Assembly: GCF_001010945.1 (NCBI RefSeq)
Contig: NZ_LBHB01000001.1
Coordinates: forward strand, 868,001-932,000
Length of the DNA stretch: 64,000 bases
From: Aurantiacibacter luteus
GTDB lineage: Bacteria; Pseudomonadota; Alphaproteobacteria; Sphingomonadales; Sphingomonadaceae
Reading direction: 5' to 3'
This document shows, piece after piece, positions 58,118-64,000 of this stretch (positions are counted from its first letter, which is position 1; each line of letters starts with the position of its first letter). The notes below the pieces were generated by a model. That model ran no database searches and had not been told where the DNA came from. It saw nothing but the letters and a program-made list of their open reading frames with translations. Both the position numbers and the translations under genes were made by a program.

Positions 58118-59005
58118 TCAGGCGACGGAAGCCTCGCAGATCTGGTCGATCGCGCCGCCCAGCGAACGGTCGAACTCCTCGTCCGACTGGCCGGCACGCA
58201 GGTCCTGCAGCAGGCCGCGGCTGAAGCTGGCGATCATGCCGGGGTTCTTCGCCAGCTTCTCGCACGCCTCGTCGGTCGAATAACCGCCCGAGAGGGCCAC
58301 CACGCGCAGCACCTTGGGGTGGTCGATCAGCTCGCGATAGAGATCGTCCTTCACCGGGATCGACAGTTTGAGCATGACCTGCTCGCCTTCGGGCAGACGG
58401 TCGAGACGGGTCAGGATCTCGCTCTTGAGCATCTCTTCGCCCTCGGCCCGGTCGGCGGCGGTGATGTCGTACTCCGGCTCGAGGATCGGCATCAGCCCGG
58501 CGGCGAGGATGGTGCGCCCCACCTCGAACTGCTGCGCCACGATGTCGGCAATGCCCTTCGGGTTGGCGGACTTGATGACCGAGCGCATCTTGGTGCCGAA
58601 CATGCCCGCCGCCACCGATTTCGCCAGCAGCGCGTCGAGCTTGTCGAGCGGCTTCATCAGCTGAACGCCGTTTTCCTCGTCCTCCAGGCCCTGATCGACC
58701 TTGATGAAGGGCACCACGCCGCGGTCCTTGAGCGCCTCGGCGGTGGTCTTTCCGTCGACCATGCCGTCCATCGTCTTCTCGAACAGGATCGCGCCGATCA
58801 CCTTGCCATTGGAAAAGCTGGGCGCGGTGATCACGCGGCTGCGCATCTTGTGGATCTCGGCATACATCTCGTCCTCGCCGCTCCACGCATCGTCCTCCAC
58901 GCCGTAACCGCGCAGGGCCTTGGGGGTGGATCCGCCCGACTGGTCGAGCGCGGCGATGAAGCCTTGTCCGTTGGCGATGCGGTCGGTCATTTCGGCGGTG
59001 TTCAT
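58118..59005 (-). CDS. fba: Class I fructose-bisphosphate aldolase
   Basis: The enzyme cleaves or forms fructose-1,6-bisphosphate through a Schiff base. The 295-residue protein is the bacterial class I type: AALDQSGGSTPKALRGYG near the N-terminus, then VVPFIKVDQGLE, MRSVIKSANPKG, LEPEYDI, and VMLKLSIPVKDDLY, whose Lys lies where the Schiff-base Lys is expected, then ALSGGYSTDEAC at the phosphate site. It follows the tkt-gap-pgk run but is separated from it by an oppositely oriented lipoprotein gene. The 197 bases upstream contain no other gene and must hold its promoter. Confidence 0.92.
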   Translation of the reverse strand: MNTAEMTDRIANGQGFIAALDQSGGSTPKALRGYGVEDDAWSGEDEMYAEIHKMRSRVITAPSFSNGKVIGAILFEKTMDGMVDGKTTAEALKDRGVVPFIKVDQGLEDEENGVQLMKPLDKLDALLAKSVAAGMFGTKMRSVIKSANPKGIADIVAQQFEVGRTILAAGLMPILEPEYDITAADRAEGEEMLKSEILTRLDRLPEGEQVMLKLSIPVKDDLYRELIDHPKVLRVVALSGGYSTDEACEKLAKNPGMIASFSRGLLQDLRAGQSDEEFDRSLGGAIDQICEASVA

Positions 59006-59202
59006 TCGATGCTCCCAGTCGAACTTGTGAAGATGAAGCGGGCTCTATTGCGGCGGGGGCGGGAGCGCAAGTTGGCGAGATACATCCGTCCGGGCAGATG
59101 GTGATTGCCGCGCCGCCAGCACGGATCGCGGCCTGTAGGAAAGCGAAATCTGGCGTCCGGCGTTCAACCTCCCGACAGCGCGCGGGGCGTGATGAGCGGG
59201 GG

Positions 59203-59589
59203 ATGCGATACCTGCCCCTCCCCCTGTTCGCCGCGCTCGCGCTGTCCGCCTGCGCCACCACTGCCGCCACCGTGCCGTCCGCCGAGGGCACACCGGTGCC
59301 GCTGGGTCAGGCGGTTGCCTTGGACGACATGGCGCTGACCCCGCTGGCGGTGGTCGAGGATTCGCGCTGCCCGATCAACGCGCGCTGCGTGTGGGCGGGC
59401 CGGATCGTCGTCCAGACCCGCGTGGCGGGCCGGGGTTGGCAGGAAAGCGCGCCGCTGACGCTGGGCGAACCGGCGCAGGTGCATGGCCGGATCGTCGTTC
59501 TGGTCAGCGCGGAGCCGGGCAAGGTTGCCGGTACCCAAACCCGGTCCGAAGATTACCGCTTCGTCTACGAGGGGCGCGGGCCGGACTGA
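59203..59589 (+). CDS. Small lipoprotein of unknown function
   Basis: A 128-residue precursor with a clear lipobox (LALSACATT, Cys near residue 17). The mature part has DSRCPINARCVWAGRIVVQ, a two-Cys motif that recurs in small periplasmic proteins of related bacteria, and a beta-rich C-terminal half. I know no function. It is transcribed against the flow of the tkt-gap-pgk and fba genes, and its 3' end lies 19 bases from the pgk stop. GCGGGGG is a poor ribosome site close to the ATG. Confidence 0.75.
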   Translation: MRYLPLPLFAALALSACATTAATVPSAEGTPVPLGQAVALDDMALTPLAVVEDSRCPINARCVWAGRIVVQTRVAGRGWQESAPLTLGEPAQVHGRIVVLVSAEPGKVAGTQTRSEDYRFVYEGRGPD

Positions 59590-59608
59590 TGGCTGGGCAA
59601 GGCCCGCA

Positions 59609-60811
59609 TCAGGCGGAGAGCGCAGCCACTCCGGGCAATTCCTTGCCCTCCATCCATTCGAGGAAAGCCCCGCCCGCGGTCGATACGTAGGTGACCTGGT
59701 CGGCCACGCCCGCGTGTGCCAGCGCGGCGACGGTATCGCCCCCGCCCGCCACGGAAACGAGCGCGCCCGATTGCGTCAGCGCGGCGGCGGTGCGCGCCAG
59801 CGCCACGGTCGCCTCGTCGAAGGGCGGCGTCTCGAAGGCACCCAGCGGCCCGTTCCAGACGAGCGTGGCGCAAGTCTTGAGCACGTCGCCAAGCGCTTCG
59901 ACCGCCTGCGGGCCAACGTCGAGGATCATCTCGTCGGCGGCAACCTCATGGACGTTGCAGGTGCGCAAGCTGGGCGGATTGGAGGCGAATTCCTTGGCCA
60001 CGACGACGTCGTAAGGCAGGTGCACCGTGCAACCCGCGGCGTCGGCGGCCTCGACGATGCGATTGACCGTGTCGACGAGGTCGTGCTCGCACAGGCTCTT
60101 GCCGACATCGACCCCGTTCGCGGCGAGGAAGGTGTTGGCCATGCCCCCGCCGATGATGAGGTGCTGGACCTTTTCGACGAGGTGTTCGAGCACTGCGAGC
60201 TTGGTGCTGACCTTGGCCCCGCCGACCACGGCGGCGACCGGCGGCTGCGGATTGCCGAGCGCGGTGTCGAGCGCCTTCAGCTCCTTTTCCATGGCCCGCC
60301 CGGCATAGGCGGGCAGCAGGTGCGCCAGCCCCTCGGTCGTCGCGTGGGCGCGATGCGAGGCGGAAAAGGCGTCGTTGACGTAGAAGTCGCCGTTGGCCGC
60401 GATGGCGCGGGCGAAGTCGGCGTCGTTCGCCTCCTCGCCCGGCCAGAATCGGGTGTTCTCCAGCAGGGCAACGTCGCCCGGCGCGAGGATGCCGACCGAC
60501 TGCTCGACCACCGGACCGGCGACCTCGGGCACGAACATGACCTCCACGTCGATCACGCTCTCCAGCGCGCCGACGATTTCGCTCATGCTCATGGTCGAGT
60601 GGCGCTCGCCCTTGGGCCTGCCGTAGTGCGCCAGCAGCAGCACCTTGGCCCCGCGCTCGCTAAGTTCGCGGATCGTGGGTGCCACCGCCTCGGCCCGCGT
60701 CAGGTCGGTCGCCCGCCCTTCCGCCATCGGCAGGTTGAGGTCGACGCGCACCAGCGCGCGCTGGCCGGTCAGGTCCCGGGGCAGGTCGTCGAGGGTCTTG
60801 AAGGCGGCCAT
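59609..60811 (-). CDS. pgk: Phosphoglycerate kinase
   Basis: Pgk interconverts 1,3-bisphosphoglycerate and 3-phosphoglycerate with ADP/ATP. The 400-residue protein has RVDLNLPMAEGR (substrate-binding Asp/Asn), LLAHYGRPKGE, VALLENTRFWPGEE, VNDAFSASHRAHAT, VVGGAKVSTKL, GGGMANTF and SVAGGGDTVAAL in the family order. The start lies two bases after the gap stop, so it is tightly coupled with gap and tkt upstream. Confidence 0.96.
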   Translation of the reverse strand: MAAFKTLDDLPRDLTGQRALVRVDLNLPMAEGRATDLTRAEAVAPTIRELSERGAKVLLLAHYGRPKGERHSTMSMSEIVGALESVIDVEVMFVPEVAGPVVEQSVGILAPGDVALLENTRFWPGEEANDADFARAIAANGDFYVNDAFSASHRAHATTEGLAHLLPAYAGRAMEKELKALDTALGNPQPPVAAVVGGAKVSTKLAVLEHLVEKVQHLIIGGGMANTFLAANGVDVGKSLCEHDLVDTVNRIVEAADAAGCTVHLPYDVVVAKEFASNPPSLRTCNVHEVAADEMILDVGPQAVEALGDVLKTCATLVWNGPLGAFETPPFDEATVALARTAAALTQSGALVSVAGGGDTVAALAHAGVADQVTYVSTAGGAFLEWMEGKELPGVAALSA

Positions 60812-60813
60812 GC

Positions 60814-61821
60814 TCAGAGGAACGAGGCCATCACGCCGCCGGTGTCGATCATGCGGTTGGAGAAGCCCCACTCGTTGTCGTACCAGCTTACCACGCGGGC
60901 CAGCTTGCCCTCAAGGACGGCGGTTTCCAGGCTGTCCACGGTGGAGCTGGCCGGGTGGTGGTTGAAGTCGCTGCTGACCAGCGGCTTGTCAGTGTAGTCG
61001 AGAACGCCCTTCATCGCGCCCTCGCTTGCGGTCTTGAGCGCGGCGTTCAGTTCCTCCGCCGTGCAATCGCGGCCCGGCGTGAAGACGAGGTCGATCAGGC
61101 TGACGTTGGGCGTCGGCACGCGGACCGACGAGCCATCGAGCTTGCCCGCCAGTTCCGGCAGCACGAGGCCCACCGCGCGCGCCGCGCCGGTGGTGGTCGG
61201 GATCATGTTCTGCGCCCCGCCGCGCGCCCGGCGCATGTCGGAATGCATCTGGTCGAGCATTCGCTGGTCGTTGGTGTAGCTGTGGATCGTTGTCATGAAG
61301 CCGCGCTCGATACCCACGGTCTCGTGCAGCACCTTGGCCACGGGGCTGAGGCAGTTGGTGGTGCAGCTGGCGTTGGAGACGATCACGTCGTCGGCGGTCA
61401 GCACGTCGTGGTTCACGCCGTAGACCACGGTGGCGGACACGCCCTTGGCAGGCGCCGAGATCAGCACGCGCTTGGCACCGGCGTCGAGGTGCGGGCGGCA
61501 CTGCTCGTCGCTCTGGAAGAAGCCGGTGCATTCGAACACCATGTCGACGCCCATGTCCTTGTGCGGCAAATTGCCGGGGTTGCGTTCCGAGGTCACGGCG
61601 ATGCGCTTGCCGTTGACGACCAGATTGGTGCCGTCGACCTCCACCGTGCCGGGGAAGCGGCCGTGGGTGGAGTCGAACCCGAACAGCAGGGCGTTGGCGT
61701 CGGTATCGGCGAGATCGTTGATCGCCACGAGTTCCAGATCGTGGTCGTCACGCTCCAGCATGGCCCGCGCCACGAGCCGGCCGATGCGCCCGAAACCGTT
61801 GATTGCTACCTTGGTCGCCAT
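60814..61821 (-). CDS. gap: Glyceraldehyde-3-phosphate dehydrogenase
   Basis: The enzyme oxidises glyceraldehyde-3-phosphate with NAD(P). The 335-residue protein has the Rossmann motif INGFGRIGRLVARAM at the N-terminus, the catalytic Cys in VSNASCTTNCLSPV near residue 153, and SYTNDQRMLDQMHSDMRRARG after it. It lies 15 bases after tkt and two bases before pgk on the same strand, an arrangement that serves glycolysis and the pentose phosphate pathway. Confidence 0.96.
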   Translation of the reverse strand: MATKVAINGFGRIGRLVARAMLERDDHDLELVAINDLADTDANALLFGFDSTHGRFPGTVEVDGTNLVVNGKRIAVTSERNPGNLPHKDMGVDMVFECTGFFQSDEQCRPHLDAGAKRVLISAPAKGVSATVVYGVNHDVLTADDVIVSNASCTTNCLSPVAKVLHETVGIERGFMTTIHSYTNDQRMLDQMHSDMRRARGGAQNMIPTTTGAARAVGLVLPELAGKLDGSSVRVPTPNVSLIDLVFTPGRDCTAEELNAALKTASEGAMKGVLDYTDKPLVSSDFNHHPASSTVDSLETAVLEGKLARVVSWYDNEWGFSNRMIDTGGVMASFL

Positions 61822-61836
61822 GTGAGGTGCTCCTGC

Positions 61837-63831
61837 TTAGTTCTTGATTGCGTTGACGATCTGCGGGACGATGGCCTCCGCAGTCAGACCGAATTTCTCG
61901 TACAATTGCTCCGCCGGGGCAGAGGCGCCGAAGCGGTCGATGCCGAAGCGCAGGCCGTTCGCCATGGTATAGCGCTCCCAGCCGAAAGTCGTGCCCGCCT
62001 CGATGCTGACGCGGAGGATTTCCGATGGGTCGACATCGGGCAGGATTTCGGCGCGGTAGGCGGCGTCCTGCTCGTCGAACAGTTCGGTGCAGACCATGGA
62101 AACAACGTCCGCGCCCACGCCCTGCTTCTCCAGCGCTTCGGCGCATTCGAGCGCCAGGTGCACCTCGCTGCCGGTGGCGATCAGGATGACGCGGCGCTTG
62201 TTCCCGGCCTTCTTCAGGCGATAGGCGCCCTTCGCGCTCATATCGACCTCGTCCGGCGCGTTGCGGACCTGCGGCAAGTTCTGCCGGCTGAGCGCGATGA
62301 CCGAAGGACGGTCCTTCTGCTTCAGCGCGATCTCCCAGCACTCCGCCGTCTCCACCCGGTCCGCCGGGCGCATGACGAGAAGGTTGGGCATGGCGCGCAG
62401 GGACTGCAGGTGCTCGATCGGCTGATGCGTCGGGCCGTCCTCCCCCAACCCGATGCTGTCGTGCGTCATCACGTAGATCACGCGCACCTGCTGAAGCGCG
62501 GACAGGCGGATGGCACCGCGGCAGTAGTCAGTGAAGATCAGGAAGGTGCCGCCATAGGGGATGATCCCGCCGTGCAGCGCCATGCCGTTCATCGCCGCGG
62601 CCATGCCGAATTCGCGGATGCCGTAATACATGTAGCGCCCGGCGTAATCGTCTGCGGTGAAGGCGGTGATGCCGCCGGCCTTGGTGTTGTTCGATCCGGT
62701 CAGGTCCGCGCTGCCGCCGACCAGTTCGGGCACCAGCGGATTGAGCACGTCGAGGGCATTTTCGCTGGCCTTGCGCGTGGCGACCTTTTCCGGACTTTCC
62801 AGCCACTTGCGAAACGCCTTTGTCGCCTGGTCGAGCTTGGGCAGGTCGCCTGCCATGCGACGCTCGAACTCGGCCTTCTTGGCCGAAGCGCCGAGCCGGT
62901 CGCGCCATTCGCCGTGCGCCGCGCCGCCCCGCTCGCCGGTGGCGCGCCAGTCGGCGAGCACATCGTCCGGCACCACGAAGGGCCCGTGGCTCCAGCCCAG
63001 TTCCTTGCGCGCGCCCTCGATCTCGGCCTCGCCCAGCGGGCTGCCGTGGGTGGCGCTGGTGCCCTGCTTGGTCGGCGCGCCCTTGCCGATGACGGTGGTG
63101 CAACGCACCAGCGAGGGCTTGCCGGTCTCGGCCAGCGCCTCGTCGATGGCGCGGCGGATGTCGGCCGGGTCATGCCCGTCGCACTCCGCCACGTGCCAGC
63201 CGGTTGCCCGATAGCGCGCCGGAATGTCCTCGGACGACGACAGCGACACCTTGCCATCGATGGTGATGTCGTTGTCGTCCCACAGCACGATCAGGCGGCC
63301 GAGCTTGAGGTGCCCGGCAAGGCCGATCGCCTCGTGGTTGATGCCTTCCATCAGGCAGCCGTCCCCGGCGATTGTCCAGGTGCGGTGGTCGACCAGATCG
63401 TCGCCGAACTCGGCGTTGAGATGCCGCTCGGCCATGGCCATGCCGACCGCCATCGCCAGCCCCTGCCCGAGCGGGCCGGTGGTCGCCTCCACGCCGTCGA
63501 GCAGGAAGTTCTCCGGATGCCCTGCACAGGGGCTGTTCAACTGGCGGAAGTTCTTCAGGTCCTCCAGCGTCGGCGCCTCGTAGCCCGAGAGGTAGAGAAG
63601 CGAGTAGATCAACATCGAGCCGTGCCCCGCGCTCAGCACGAAGCGGTCGCGGTCGGCCCAGTCGGGCGCCTTGGGGTCGAACTTCAGATAGTCCTGCCAT
63701 AGCACCGTCGCCACGTCGGCCATGCCCATCGGCATGCCGGGATGGCCGGAATTCGCCGCCTGCACGCCGTCCATCGACAGGGCACGGATGGCGTTGGCCA
63801 TGTTGGTGAAACGGATGGTCTCGTCGCTCAT
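61837..63831 (-). CDS. tkt: Transketolase
   Basis: Transketolase moves two-carbon units between sugar phosphates with thiamine diphosphate. The 664-residue protein has the N-terminal ThDP half (NSGHPGMPMGMADVATVLW, GPLGQGLAMAVGMAMAER, and the GDGCLMEGINHEAIGLAGH motif with the metal-binding Asp, followed by WDDNDITIDG). The middle domain has IREFGMAAAMNGMALHG and the C-terminal domain has ATGSEVHLAL. All lengths are normal. It heads the tkt-gap-pgk unit. Confidence 0.96.
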   Translation of the reverse strand: MSDETIRFTNMANAIRALSMDGVQAANSGHPGMPMGMADVATVLWQDYLKFDPKAPDWADRDRFVLSAGHGSMLIYSLLYLSGYEAPTLEDLKNFRQLNSPCAGHPENFLLDGVEATTGPLGQGLAMAVGMAMAERHLNAEFGDDLVDHRTWTIAGDGCLMEGINHEAIGLAGHLKLGRLIVLWDDNDITIDGKVSLSSSEDIPARYRATGWHVAECDGHDPADIRRAIDEALAETGKPSLVRCTTVIGKGAPTKQGTSATHGSPLGEAEIEGARKELGWSHGPFVVPDDVLADWRATGERGGAAHGEWRDRLGASAKKAEFERRMAGDLPKLDQATKAFRKWLESPEKVATRKASENALDVLNPLVPELVGGSADLTGSNNTKAGGITAFTADDYAGRYMYYGIREFGMAAAMNGMALHGGIIPYGGTFLIFTDYCRGAIRLSALQQVRVIYVMTHDSIGLGEDGPTHQPIEHLQSLRAMPNLLVMRPADRVETAECWEIALKQKDRPSVIALSRQNLPQVRNAPDEVDMSAKGAYRLKKAGNKRRVILIATGSEVHLALECAEALEKQGVGADVVSMVCTELFDEQDAAYRAEILPDVDPSEILRVSIEAGTTFGWERYTMANGLRFGIDRFGASAPAEQLYEKFGLTAEAIVPQIVNAIKN

Positions 63832-64000
63832 GCAAGGCTCCGGATGCGCGGCAGGGTTGCCCGTAAGCGGGCCGATTCGGATGCAGGGGTGTGTGGTGGC
63901 GAGGGGCGGCGAGGTCAAGCAGGTCGCCCCGCCCCGCGCGCACGAAATCCGACGGGAGGCCCGAGGCTTGCGAGGATTATTCACAACTTTCGCCGGCAAG
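63832..64000 (-). other. Upstream region of tkt
   Basis: These 169 bases at the right edge contain no credible ORF. On the minus strand, TTGCCG at 63999-63994 followed by GAATAAT at about 63982 may be part of a promoter, but the spacing is short. Nothing else is recognised. Confidence 0.3.

Overview
The window is GC-rich (estimated by eye at about two thirds G+C), densely packed chromosomal DNA. The protein families, the alphaproteobacterial-type LexA boxes (GTTC-N7-GTTC), the PrsK/PrsR surface-polysaccharide regulators and the AHH nuclease point to an alphaproteobacterium of the order Sphingomonadales, most likely Erythrobacteraceae; this is inferred from family resemblance, not from a database search. 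No phage, transposase, CRISPR array or obvious horizontally acquired island is visible. No gap longer than 300 bases lacks a gene.

Layout. (1) 1-3543: the 3' end of purL with two coupled genes (DUF3052, nitroreductase), an orphan 43-residue peptide gene resembling a modified-peptide precursor, then divergent serB and miaA whose start codons overlap. (2) 3544-10854: branched-chain amino acid synthesis, ilvB-ilvN-(membrane protein)-ilvC, then I78 inhibitor, DUF2200 and YceI genes, then leuA behind a leucine-rich leader peptide and a stem pairing that could sequester the leuA ribosome-binding region. (3) 10929-16498: a hybrid histidine kinase, an AHH nuclease-like gene overlapping a DUF4261-like gene, recJ, and tandem tRNA-Glu genes (TTC and CTC). 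(4) 16585-25429: a complete phosphate-starvation cluster, phoR, a phosphate-type porin, pstSCAB, phoU, phoB, with three candidate Pho boxes. (5) 25652-38767: an SOS-associated DNA repair and mutagenesis region. One LexA box precedes a radical SAM protein, UdgX and dnaE2 (followed by LysE and extensin-like genes); a second precedes imuA-imuB. Between them lie an alpha/beta hydrolase, a PilZ protein and a TerC protein. (6) 38908-45590: a PNPOx-fold stress protein, two large transporters, panB coupled to a DUF475 membrane protein, and a bile-acid/sodium-symporter-type protein. (7) 45625-50494: prsR, prsK and a TIGR03013-type sugar transferase, which control and start exopolysaccharide synthesis in exosortase/PEP-CTERM bacteria. 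(8) 50610-63831: small envelope proteins, an SLC13 permease, tRNA-Leu(CAA), suhB-like, efp, two cell-wall enzymes (M23 and L,D-transpeptidase), thiE, and the glycolytic/pentose phosphate set fba, pgk, gap, tkt.

How the genes work together. ilvBNC and leuA supply valine, isoleucine and leucine, and leuA appears tuned by leucyl-tRNA supply. PhoR/PhoB sense phosphate through PstSCAB-PhoU and probably drive the porin and pst genes. On DNA damage, LexA release would induce ImuA, ImuB and DnaE2 (the mutagenic polymerase module) together with UdgX and its radical SAM partner; here these sit in two separate LexA-box units about 5 kb apart. PrsK/PrsR and the transferase form one translationally coupled unit, but no exosortase is in view. 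Start codons below were chosen from ribosome-binding sites, overlaps and family lengths and are inferences unless stated.
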